NCBI GenBank assembly: GCA_037388705.1
Contig: JARRJY010000071.1
Coordinates: forward strand, 1-27,502
DNA from: JARRJY01 sp037388705
GTDB lineage: Bacteria > Pseudomonadota > Gammaproteobacteria > UBA6429 > Thiohalophilaceae
Direction: 5' to 3'
Length of the DNA: 27,502 nt
Shown here: positions 1 to 9,100 of the stretch, piece after piece
How positions within the stretch are numbered: the stretch's first letter is position 1
Layout: each line of letters starts with the position of its first letter
Made by a program: the position numbers and the translations under genes
Notes under the pieces: generated by a model
The model's database searches: none
Told to the model about the DNA's origin: nothing
Seen by the model: only the letters and a program-made list of their open reading frames with translations

Positions 1-34
1 AAATAAAAAACCGGTATTATTTTATGTGATCATT

Positions 35-364
35 TTAAATATCCGGAATTATCCATCGCGCATTGTCATTGATTTCCCAAAATCCAGAAGTACCAGGGCA
101 ATGCTCCAATAAGGTAAGAACCTTTGAAAAATTGTTGCGCACATGATTCAAAGCTTTATGCATGATGGTGACTGCAAAATAGGTATCTATAGAAACATTT
201 ATGTCACCCACTTCTACTTGCTGTTTACTATAGAAATTGTTTAACTGTTTGTCTCATGTTTCAGGCTTACAATCAGATTGCCAGACATGCAATCTCCACT
301 TCCTGAAAGCAGAATATGGCCACTGTTTTAAGGGGGTTACTGTTTGACGTCTCGTTTCAATATT
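35..364 (-). pseudogene. Decayed coding remnant of unknown function
   Basis: Read on the minus strand, one frame stays open from 364 down to a stop at 35-37, apart from one in-frame TGA at 254-256. The upstream piece includes the peptide RKWRLHVWQSDCKPET. The downstream piece includes YFAVTIMHKALNHVRNN and ends GFWEINDNARWIIPDI. Residue use is protein-like, with several Trp and regular hydrophobic spacing, and no convincing start codon lies at the upstream end. I do not recognise the family. The best reading is the tail of a gene that carries a nonsense mutation and has lost its 5' end. It could also be chance, since the stretch is short and AT-rich. Confidence 0.3.
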
Positions 365-656
365 TTAAAAATAATAAACGTGTTTAGCTAATCAAATGCT
401 ATGAGACAGCTCTAATTTTCATAAACATTACAGGAAATACTGGATATATAAAATTGGGGGAATGCTGTAGTTCAGAGGTAGGGATATTACGTATGTATAT
501 TTACCAATTATTTCTATAGTCTTTTTTTAAATATCCTGATAATTGGTACAAAAATACCAAATACCCTCATTTTGTTTGCGGTTAATTTGTTAGCGGATGT
601 TTATTATCAGGATAAAAAATAACAAAAATTATTAAATAGTTAATAGGCAGGATGCA
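365..656. other. AT-rich upstream region of the first histidine kinase
   Basis: I see no gene here. The stretch is AT-rich and contains two overlapping inverted-repeat pairs (described separately) between 503 and 614. A purine-rich ribosome binding site (AGGCAGGA, about 645-652) sits just before the ATG at 657. Promoter elements cannot be assigned with confidence. Confidence 0.5.
503..614. promoter_or_regulatory. Two overlapping inverted-repeat pairs before the kinase gene
   Basis: TACCAATTAT (503-512) is the exact reverse complement of ATAATTGGTA (539-548). TATCCTGATAA (532-542) is the exact reverse complement of TTATCAGGATA (604-614). The middle arms share bases 539-542, so at RNA level the central segment could pair upstream or downstream but not both. 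At DNA level these could be operator half-sites. The repeats are directly visible; the regulatory role is inferred. Confidence 0.4.
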
Positions 657-2006
657 ATGCGTGATCGAGATCGGTTTCATTCAGATCAAGACAATAAATA
701 CCAGGCCCCTGAAACACTAGTGAAAGGGTTTGAACTATCAGAAACTGACAGTGATATAAGTAGCCTGATACCAGAGGAAATGTCTTCTTCTGGTATTGAT
801 GCCAGTAATGTCATCAGCATCATAGAAGCGAAACACGAGTGGGAACACAGTGTCGATTCGTTGAAAAAGCTCGCCATTTTTATTCTCGACAAGCAGCTAA
901 ACATAGTACGGACCAACAAAACCATCGAGTTGTGGGGGCTGGGCGATGTTAACACGGTAAAGGGTAAGCACATAGCCGATATCATTGATCCTTTAATCAG
1001 CAACGACTCCAGTGAAAGCTTCTACCGTACCTGGGTAAATCTGGATGGTAAATTAACAATGGAGTGGCAATCTGAATTTTGTTCGTTAGGTAAGATACTC
1101 AGGTTTACCTTCTACCCCTCGATGGATGTTGAGAATACGCTGCGATTCAGAGATAAATGTTTTTATATATTGCTTGTCGATGATATTTCGAACAGGATAA
1201 AAGTAGAAAACAAGTTAAAAGATTATGTGACAGAGCTAAAATTACAGAAGGCAATTGATGACCAGAAGCTCATCCACATAAATAAAATGCTTGAGATGAA
1301 TCTCAGGTATGAAAAAAGAAGTAAAGAGAAAATAAAAGAATCAGAGCAGAGGCTAAAGAAGCTCTCAGAACAACTGGTAAATGCACAGGAAGAAGAACGA
1401 AAAAGAGTAGCCTGTGATTTGCATGATGGCGTTGGCCAGATATTGTCGCTTCTTAAATACCAGGTTGAAGCAATAATTGCTGATGAAGATACAGGTGATT
1501 GTCATTTATTTAATGATATTCATAAGAACCTGGGAACGGCTTTACAGGAAGTAAAAAGAGTGTCGATGAACCTGAGGCCAAAAATGCTGGATTCAAAAGG
1601 CGTTTTAGCTACCCTTGTATGGTTCCTGGAAGAATACCAGAAGGTATACAAGAGCGAGGTTCGGTACCTGATAAATATTAATGAGGAACTGATTACTGAT
1701 ACAATAAAAATTGCATTATTTAGAATAGTACAGGAAGCCTTAAATAATACCGCCAAGCATGCCAATGCATCACATGTTACTGTTACGTTAAAAGAAGTAA
1801 AAGGAAATATCCTGCTAAGAATAATTGATGATGGTAATGGAATTAACTGTATAGAGGATAAACTTGATGATCCCGAAGGCCTTGGTTTGAAAAATATGAT
1901 AGAAAGGGCAGAGCAAACCAATGCAAAATTAACTATTCAGTCTGAGCCAAGCGGGGGAACAATTGTCCAGGTGTTATGGAAGAACGAAACAGAAGTTGAT
2001 GATTAA
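657..2006 (+). CDS. Soluble PAS-domain sensor histidine kinase, NarX/DegS type (HisKA_3)
   Basis: A 449-aa cytoplasmic two-component sensor kinase with no membrane segment. Residues about 65-180 form a PAS-like sensor (LAIFILDKQLNIVRTN opens it). A charged coiled coil (about 185-250) leads into the HisKA_3 dimerisation box, ERKRVACDLHDGVGQILSLL, with the phospho-accepting His near residue 256. The C-terminal HATPase_c domain has an intact N-box (QEALNNTAKHA), a G1 box (DDGNGI) and a G2 box (GLGLKNM), so it should be catalytically active. It lies tail-to-tail with the LuxR-type regulator, their stop codons overlapping, which suggests the two are partners although convergently transcribed. The signal is unknown; a soluble PAS could sense redox state or an intracellular ligand. 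The ATG at 657 follows AGGCAGGA closely. Confidence 0.9.
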   Translation: MRDRDRFHSDQDNKYQAPETLVKGFELSETDSDISSLIPEEMSSSGIDASNVISIIEAKHEWEHSVDSLKKLAIFILDKQLNIVRTNKTIELWGLGDVNTVKGKHIADIIDPLISNDSSESFYRTWVNLDGKLTMEWQSEFCSLGKILRFTFYPSMDVENTLRFRDKCFYILLVDDISNRIKVENKLKDYVTELKLQKAIDDQKLIHINKMLEMNLRYEKRSKEKIKESEQRLKKLSEQLVNAQEEERKRVACDLHDGVGQILSLLKYQVEAIIADEDTGDCHLFNDIHKNLGTALQEVKRVSMNLRPKMLDSKGVLATLVWFLEEYQKVYKSEVRYLININEELITDTIKIALFRIVQEALNNTAKHANASHVTVTLKEVKGNILLRIIDDGNGINCIEDKLDDPEGLGLKNMIERAEQTNAKLTIQSEPSGGTIVQVLWKNETEVDD

Positions 2007-2662
2007 TGGCTGATAATATCATTTTTTATTGCATAGGTTACAAGTGCACTTATGCTATGCAAATCGAGTTTTTTCATAAGGTTTGAGCGATGTTTCTCAA
2101 CTGTTTTGATAGTGATTGAGAGGTATTCCGAGATATCCCGGTTTTTATAGCCTTCTGCAATGAGCTTTAAAATTTCTCTTTCCCTGTGAGTCAGCGAGTC
2201 AAACGAGGAAGTTTGTTTGTCTGTAGCTGCATCGCCAAGATAACCAGATACGACGTTCATACATATTCCCGGGCTAAGAAAGCCTTTGCCTGAAAATACA
2301 CTCTCGATAGCTGTAATAAGGTCTTTAAAATCATCTTCTTTCAAAACATAGGCATCCGCACCGGCATTCAGTGCGTCATGGATATATTGTTCTGTAGAAT
2401 GCATGGTAAGGACGATGACCTTGATATCTGGATCGCGGCGCTTTATTTCACGGATTGCCTCCGTACCGTTCATGCCAGGCATTGTAATATCCGTAATTAA
2501 CATGTCCGGCATCAGTTCTCGAACTTTGTGGATCGCATCCATTCCATTGTCGACTTCACCAACAACCTCAATGTCCCCCTTCCTTGCTAACATGGCATGG
2601 ATGCCTGATCTCAGGATATTGTGATCATCTGCAAGAAGGATGGTGTGTTTATTATTATGCAT
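2003..2662 (-). CDS. NarL/FixJ-family response regulator (REC + LuxR HTH)
   Basis: A 219-aa DNA-binding response regulator. The receiver domain (about 6-122) shows the acidic pair D12-D13, the phospho-acceptor D58 in LITDITMPGMNG, T86 in VIVLTMHS and K108 in YVLKEDD, so all canonical phosphorylation residues are present. The C-terminal LuxR-type helix-turn-helix (about 155-210) reads SLTHREREILKLIAEGY followed by NRDISEYLSITIKTVEKHR. It most likely pairs with the adjacent HisKA_3 kinase; the second kinase at 16880-18058 is another possible partner. Its promoter region contains two copies of a dyad repeat that are good candidate binding sites for autoregulation or for control of the divergent copper-oxidase operon. 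Confidence 0.93.
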   Translation of the reverse strand: MHNNKHTILLADDHNILRSGIHAMLARKGDIEVVGEVDNGMDAIHKVRELMPDMLITDITMPGMNGTEAIREIKRRDPDIKVIVLTMHSTEQYIHDALNAGADAYVLKEDDFKDLITAIESVFSGKGFLSPGICMNVVSGYLGDAATDKQTSSFDSLTHREREILKLIAEGYKNRDISEYLSITIKTVEKHRSNLMKKLDLHSISALVTYAIKNDIISH

Positions 2663-3169
2663 TATTCAACGATAATCATTAAAGACATCATGATATTTAA
2701 AAAATATTCAAAGTACCTAATAGCAATTTAGAACTATTATAGTAGCGTATTCTATATCTATATTTAAAACTGTTCTAAATGCCTAATAGCCATTTAGGGC
2801 TATTCTAGGCAGAGTATAGGATTGCTTTCTGCCTTGTAGCAAGTATTTTAATGGTTTGTTAAAGCACATTTTATAAGAATTAATATTAAATACACTACAG
2901 TGTTACCCCACTTATTATAAAAATGTAAGTGTATGTTTTTATAATGTTTTGTTCTTAACCCTCTCAAACATGTAGAAAATAATTATACGGTTTTTATTTT
3001 TACTACGTACTTGCAGATCATATTTTGGGGTGATGACCCTAGTCCCTTCGCTATCTAAATAACCTAGTTTATACGTAAGTAAATTTATCTCGGTTTAGAA
3101 ATAGTCACGTAAGAAAAATATCAGGTTTCTAATACTGCTTGAAGTATTAACGATGGGGAGGGAACCATT
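2663..3169. promoter_or_regulatory. Divergent regulatory region between the response regulator and copper-oxidase operon
   Basis: About 500 bp without a gene. It is strongly AT-rich and separates the minus-strand regulator from the plus-strand operon. It carries the two dyad repeats (2717-2742 and 2783-2808), an inverted repeat ATTATAAAAA (2914-2923) with TTTTTATAAT (2936-2945), and a strong ribosome binding site GGGGAGGGAA at 3155-3164 for the short ORF that follows. No -10/-35 boxes are assigned. Confidence 0.5.
2717..2808. repeat. Two copies of a 26-bp dyad repeat, candidate operators
   Basis: Copy 1 is 2717-2742 and copy 2 is 2783-2808. They match at 22 of 26 positions, with shared blocks CTAATAGC, ATTTAG, CTATT and TAG in the same spacing. 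Each copy has internal dyad symmetry (CTAATAG against CTATTNTAG), and the starts are 66 bp apart. They lie just upstream of the LuxR-type regulator gene. Binding of that regulator is an inference. Confidence 0.55.
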
Positions 3170-3316
3170 GTGAACAGTAAAATTTATTATGCCACATACG
3201 CCTGGTTAATATTATTAGCCGTGTTGTTGCTTAGTGTCTCTAATACTTATGCGCAACAAATCAATCTCACGGTCCAGGGTCCTAATAATGAATCTGTCGT
3301 CGGGGGATACAAATGA
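3170..3316 (+). CDS. Short secreted ORF, probably the truncated N-terminus of a surface protein
   Basis: A 48-codon ORF. It starts with GTG after a strong ribosome binding site (GGGGAGGGAA, 3155-3164) and encodes a signal peptide (hydrophobic core AWLILLAVLLLSV, then SNTYAQQ) followed by about 20 residues, INLTVQGPNNESVVGGYK. Its TGA overlaps the ATG of the next gene (ATGA), so translation could be coupled. The mature stub resembles the stretch NIALTVVDENG..FRWTVEED inside the 2295-aa protein downstream, where the aligned aromatic-basic pair is followed by Trp. A TGG-to-TGA change would explain the stop, but sequence after the stop does not continue the similarity. It may be a remnant of a paralogue or a functional leader peptide. 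Confidence 0.5.
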   Translation: MNSKIYYATYAWLILLAVLLLSVSNTYAQQINLTVQGPNNESVVGGYK

Positions 3317-4701
3317 ATTTCAAACACAATCATGTCAGGTGCGGTGTGAACCACCTGAAAGTAAAGAAACTGTTCGCAACTATGGCGCTGGCGACGCTCT
3401 CGATTGGCATAGCACATGCGGATGGTAGTAGTGTCTATACACAGTGCCCGCCAACCACCGATAACCATCCAATAGCTAATGCTTCCCCGGGTCCAGATCC
3501 TGACGGTATTTATATAAGGGGTTCAGCTGCTGATGGCAGCCATATCAAGTGCGATCACCTCTCGGCGGGTGATGGTGTTTCCACCATGGCTGATGATGAC
3601 GGGAAGTTCCTGTACATCTTCGGCTTTAACCGTGTCAACATGCCTGGCGTGGGAGATGCACCGACAGCGGATAGTGGCAACTATCCTTCCTACGTTATGG
3701 ACCAGGGTACCCTGGCGGCCAATACCCCGGCACCCACCATCATTGTCGATGAAGATGACGAGTATTTCCTGAATCTCACCAACACCGGCATGATCATGCG
3801 GCCTGACCTGTTCGACCCGCACACCGTGCACTGGCATGGTTTCCCGAATGCATCCGCAATATTCGATGGCCTGCCCGATGCCTCGATCTCAGTCAATATG
3901 GGTGCCACGCTGACCTATTATTACAATGCGAAAGATGCCGGTACCTACATGTATCACTGTCATGTTGAAGCGACCGAGCATATGCAGATGGGTATGCTAG
4001 GCAACCTGTTTGTCCGTCCACGGCAGAACCGTTGCGATGTGATCGCGGATGACCCGAACGTACCAGGCAGTGTATGCCCAAGTATCGCCGCTGGTGGTGT
4101 ACTTGATCACGTCAACGGTGAGACCAAGTACGCCTACAATGATGGCGACGGTTCCACAGCATACGATGTCGAGATCCCGATCCAGCTCGGTTCCTTCGAC
4201 CCAGATTTTCATGACGCCAGTTTCAGCACCCAGCCGCTACCATTCGCGGAGATGCGTGACCGATACTACTTGCTCAACGGTCGTGGTTATCCTGATACGG
4301 CTAATGCAAGCGCGATATCAACCACTGATCCGCTAAATCGCGTGCAGGTCTCACAACCAGTAACCAGCCTGTTGTCAGTTCCCCAAGGTCAGAAGGCTTT
4401 ACTGCGCATCTCCAACTTGAGTGTGACCGAGCTCTATACCGTGGGTGTTAATGGCCTGCCAATGGAAGTGATCGCACTCGACGCACGCCTGCTACGTGAC
4501 GACGATGGCGGCAATATGTATTACAAGACAAATTCAATCACGATTGGTGGTGGCCAGTCGGCTGATGTCCTGCTGGATACCAGTGGACTGGAAGCTGGTG
4601 ACACCATCTTCTTCTATTCGAAGAACCTGGACAAGCTCGCCAACGACGACGAGAACCTCGGTGGCATGATGACCGAGATCCGAATCGCTGCTGCGGAATA
4701 G
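3313..4701 (+). CDS. Exported multicopper oxidase unit, cupredoxin domains 1-2
   Basis: A 462-aa protein with a signal peptide (KKLFATMALATLSIGIAHA, cut near ADG). The first cupredoxin domain (about 85-240) carries the copper motif HTVHWHG (His 173 and 175) and GTYMYHCHVEATEH followed by MQMGM. In this second motif Cys216 is the type-1 copper Cys and His215 and His217 are trinuclear-site ligands. The spacing from Cys216 to the next His (223) is seven residues, two more than in ascorbate oxidase. The second cupredoxin domain (about 270-460) has no copper motif, as usual for middle domains. HPxHxHG and HSH motifs are absent and occur in the next gene, so this polypeptide alone cannot build a trinuclear centre. 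The start is supported by GGGGGA six bases upstream and overlaps the preceding stop. Confidence 0.88.
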   Translation: MNFKHNHVRCGVNHLKVKKLFATMALATLSIGIAHADGSSVYTQCPPTTDNHPIANASPGPDPDGIYIRGSAADGSHIKCDHLSAGDGVSTMADDDGKFLYIFGFNRVNMPGVGDAPTADSGNYPSYVMDQGTLAANTPAPTIIVDEDDEYFLNLTNTGMIMRPDLFDPHTVHWHGFPNASAIFDGLPDASISVNMGATLTYYYNAKDAGTYMYHCHVEATEHMQMGMLGNLFVRPRQNRCDVIADDPNVPGSVCPSIAAGGVLDHVNGETKYAYNDGDGSTAYDVEIPIQLGSFDPDFHDASFSTQPLPFAEMRDRYYLLNGRGYPDTANASAISTTDPLNRVQVSQPVTSLLSVPQGQKALLRISNLSVTELYTVGVNGLPMEVIALDARLLRDDDGGNMYYKTNSITIGGGQSADVLLDTSGLEAGDTIFFYSKNLDKLANDDENLGGMMTEIRIAAAE

Positions 4702-4711
4702 GAGTTACACG

Positions 4712-6036
4712 ATGAAAACATACAAGACTATGCGAGCGCTGGTTTCACTGGCTGCATTACTCATGATGATCGTCTCGCCTGTTAAAGCGGCGGTAGAAGG
4801 CGTCACCGGAACGAATTTCACACTCTCTGCCGGCGAGGGATATGTCTCCGTCGCGGATGGTGGCTCTGTCTACTCCTGGGGTTACTCGGTAAACGGCTCG
4901 CCGATGCAGATGCCTGGACCGACACTCATCGTCACCGAAGGTGAAACCGTCACGGTGACGTTGAACAATAACCTGCCGCTGGCGGCAGGTAACGTGTCGA
5001 TCGTGTTCAATGGACAACAGGTTTCAACCACGGGTGGTGTTGATGGTGCGTTAACTCGTGAAGCAGAGGTCAACGGTACTGTCCAATACACCTTCACCCC
5101 GAGCAAGCCCGGTACCTACCAGTATCACAGTGGTACCCAATCAGACCTGCAGGTCGAGATGGGGCTGTTCGGCGCGTTGATCGTAAGGCCGAATGCGACA
5201 TCACTTGCAGCGGCTGCTTGCCCTAGTACCCCGCTTTACACTGATGCAATGGCCTCGGGAGCCGCCTATGGTCACCCGGGTGCCTGCTACGATCGCGAGT
5301 ACCTGTTTGTCACAAGTTCCATCGACCTGCAATTGCATCAAGCCGTTGAGGCGATACCATGGCAGGAAATTTTGCCCAGAACCTGAACCACCAGCCTTAT
5401 GGTGCACTGGCACGTATGCATCCCGGTGAGAAGGTGCTGGTACGTACGGTCGGTGGCGGCCGCGAGTCCCATCCATTTCATCTTCATGGTAACCATGCAC
5501 GTGTGATCGCGCGTGACGGCAATATGCTGCTCACCAACCCCGGCAATAACCTTGCAGGCCCGTTACTTTTCACCATTTTATCCGCACCGGGTACGACGAC
5601 TGATGCGATCTGGGAATGGACTGGTAAGGACCTGAACTGGGATATGTACGGGCATGCACCAGACAGTGGTGTGTAATGTAATGACTCAGACGGTGATGGT
5701 TACAACGATTTTACAGGTACACCACCTTTGCCATTCACTGAAGCGGCACCCATGCATGAATACTGCGCGGACCATGAGAAAGAAATGCCGGTCGTATTGC
5801 CCAGTTTCAATAATCTGGCATTTGGCGGTTTCTATAGCGGTAGCCCCTTCCTTGGCGACCTGGGTAGCCTGCCACCTGGCGAAGGCGGATTGAACCCCGG
5901 CGCAGGATTCTCATTCATGTGGCATTCGCACACTGAGAGAGAACTGGTTAACAACGATGTCTTCCCGGGCGGGCTGATGACGATGATGATCGTCGAGGCT
6001 CCCTTCGTTGAGATAACGGACAGTGTGACACAGTAG
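4712..6036 (+). pseudogene. Multicopper oxidase unit, cupredoxin domains 3-4, interrupted
   Basis: Starts ten bases after the previous gene with a good site (AGGAG) and a signal peptide (ALVSLAALLMMIVSPVKA). Domain 3 ends in GTYQYHSGTQSDLQVEMGLF, matching the HCH region of domain 1 but without the Cys. The frame then breaks near 5350: GTTGAGGCGAT needs one more G (GAG GGC GAT, V-E-G-D-T) to reach the frame encoding domain 4. Domain 4 holds ESHPFHLHGNH. An in-frame TAA at 5674-5676 cuts it between DSGV and CNDSDGDG, and the same frame continues to 6036 with GFSFMWHSHTERE. The HPFHLHG and HSH motifs supply the trinuclear ligands missing from the preceding gene. About 440 aa when repaired. The lesions may be genuine decay or consensus errors; the protein sequence on both sides is well conserved in style. 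Confidence 0.8.
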
Positions 6037-6115
6037 GGGAACTGACAATGACTCTAACAACAAAGAAATCAGAGCAGCCGATGTCTACCTACAGACGCAG
6101 AGTATCGACAAGGCA

Positions 6116-9100
6116 ATGCCGGACGGCAGTAGCGCGAAGATGTGGGTGTTCGCAGAATGCGATACGACCGGCTTTACCAACTGTGGCGTAGCACCAAATG
6201 ATGCACCGGACGCACCCGGACGTATCGATGCCGCGGCAGGTGAGAGCCTGACTTTCCACGTACAGAACACCCTGTCGGTACCGGTATCCCTTATCGTTCC
6301 AGGTCAACTAACCAGTCATGATGGTTCACTGGCCGCAATTGCTGACAGCAAAGCACGAACTCGTGCCGTCTCGATGACTGCCGAAGTACCTGCGATGGCA
6401 GGTGGTGTCCCTGGTGAAAATACCTACACCATCGCATCACCGAAGACCGGTACCTATCTCTACCAGAGTGGTACTGTACCTTCATTACAGGTAGCTATGG
6501 GACTGTACGGTGCACTGGTTGTCACCGACGGTACCGAGCCGGCCACGAGTGCCTTGACCGTGTTCAGTGAAATCGACCCGACGCAAAATGCCCGTGTCGA
6601 TGCCGCTGCTGTAGCAGGCATGCCGATGACACAAGCGTGTGTTGGTATGGATGCATATGCAGAATCAGTAAAAAACGTTGATCCAATCGTCGGCTACCCA
6701 TGTACCATCGATTATAAACCACGTCACCTGCTGGTGAATGGTGGAGCAGGCCTTGACCTGAATGTCGCTGCTACCGGTGATACCGTGCTGATGCGCTGGG
6801 CCAACGCCGGTCTGAAAACACACACGCCATCAATTGTTGGCCTTGACCAGGATCTTATCGCGGAAGATGGTAACCCGTATCCCGGTGAGCCCAGGAAGCA
6901 GAGTGTCATCATGCTGCCTGCTGGCGGTACCATTGATGCCATGGCCACTATTCCGGCCGGTAACGCGACCCTGTCTTTATTCGATCGTCAAACCGGTTTC
7001 CGTAATGACAGTGAACTAGCCAGTACTGTTACTAGCCCAGGCACAGTGGGAGTGCTCGGTGGTATCACCGTGGGTACACCGCCGGCTCCTATAGTAGTTG
7101 GTATGGTCGCGATCAATGATGAGTATGACGTGATCGAAGATACAGCATTCAACAGCAGCCCGGCCAGTGTCCTGGATAACGATACGGCAACGCCAGCTTC
7201 GCTGACGGTAGCGGTGCAGCCGGAACATGGCACAGTGTCGCTGAACAATGACGGTACTTTTACTTATACGCCAGCTGATGACTACTCTGGTCTTGACCAG
7301 TTTGTCTATGATGCTGACGGCGAACTTGCACACGTTGCGCTGAACGTGTCCTATGTCAATGATGCGCCGATCGCCAACGCAGACAGTTATGGTACCAACA
7401 ATACGGGTAGCACCATCACGGTTGCAGCACCAGGTATTCTTGCCAATGACGTAGATGCCGATGGTGATGCACCTCTTTATGCCCTGATTGATGGAACTCC
7501 ACCGGCCGATCTTACTTTGAACGATGATGGTTCATTTACTTATAGCGGTGGTTCAGATACGAGTTTCTCTTACTTTGCCTGTGACGATGCAGCCCTGACA
7601 TCATGCAGCACGGAGTCAGTTCCTGTCACAGTGGCTGCTGCAAGCACGCAGTCAAATATTGCCCTGACTGTAGTTGATGAGAATGGTGTAAACCTGTCAT
7701 CGACCAATTTCCGCTGGACAGTAGAGGAAGACGTAACCTGGCATCCTGAAGATACGACACCTTTGGGTGGGACCGAATCAGAATATAATGTGTTTGCGCT
7801 TAACTTCCACAAGAGTTACATGCCTACCGTTGCGCAGGGTATCGGATCAACTGAGTTTCTCTCATTAGCGCTGGATCCAGCCAAACATTATTATGTATCA
7901 GTATTGCCGGAAGACGGCGCAGCTGAATCCGGACACAATATGGGTGGTGTGCCGTTCAAAGGTGGTGACACTGCAATAACAGTCGAAGTTCATACAACAC
8001 CACTTGAAACTGCACAGATCAGTGTCCAGGTCTTCAATGACAACATGCCGACTAACGGTGCCTGGGATACCGGTGAAGAAAATATGGGTGGTTTCCAGAT
8101 TTCGCTGGAAGATGCCGGCGGTCGCTACGGTGCTTCAGCAGGTCTGTTGAGCTATGATGCTTTTGGTGAGCCACTGACTAACTCACTGGACTGCTTTGGT
8201 GCATTTTCAGTAGATACCGATGGTAATTATGTCCCAGGCAGCTATGTTTCCAAGCCTGCAAAGAATGGCGTCATTATATCCTGTCCAAGAAATGCGTATA
8301 CAGTGGCACAGGGTCTTGATGGCCTGGCGTTAATTAAAAACCTCTATCCGGGTAAATACGGTGTGATTGTTACACCACCGGAGGATCAGGTTCCCAACTG
8401 GAAACAAACTTCAACTATCGAAGGTACCAAGGTTATCGATGCCTGGGTAAGGGCGGGCGAACCTACTCGATTCCAGGAGTTTGGCGGTGCCCCGGGTTTC
8501 CACGCTTTCGTTGGTTTTGTTAATCCACAGCAACAACGAGATAACGCAATCGCAGCAGGAATGACCGGTGTTGGTTCAGTAAGTGGCGCAGTTACGAATG
8601 CGCATATGTCTCGACCGCCTGCACAAACAATTTTCGACAGTGGATCTTATGATGCATTTGCACATACCCGTGCATGGGTAAGCGTTAACTCTAACGCGGG
8701 CACAGGTGTCAGTTTAAATGCGGTTGAAGTGAACGAAGATGGTGAGTTCAACATCGGTAATTTACCGAATGGTGATTATCAACTAGCAATCTGGGACGTT
8801 TATCTTGACATAGTTATAGGATATAAAGCATTCACGATCTCAGATGCAACGTCAACTGTTGATGTCGGTAATATCCCGGTATTTAACTGGTTCTCCCGCA
8901 GTGAACACATCGTGTTCCAGGATGATGGTTGTCCGGATGGAGCAGGTGGCTATGCCGGTATACCTGGCAACGCGGTACAAGAAGATTGTGAGCTACCGCT
9001 GGCCGAGCAGAATATCAACCTGCGCTGGCGTGATGGTACCGTCTACCAGGCATTCCCGACAGATAGCGAAGGCTTCGTTCCATTCGACCAGACCTTCCCA

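Noticed and set aside
686..1003. Antisense ORF within the first histidine kinase
   Set aside because: It is the mirror of a clear kinase reading frame, with no ribosome binding site and no recognisable domain.
5340..5400. Programmed ribosomal frameshift in the oxidase gene
   Set aside because: There is no slippery heptamer, stimulatory stem or release-factor-like context visible, and a second lesion (TAA at 5674) lies downstream, so mutation or sequence error is more likely.
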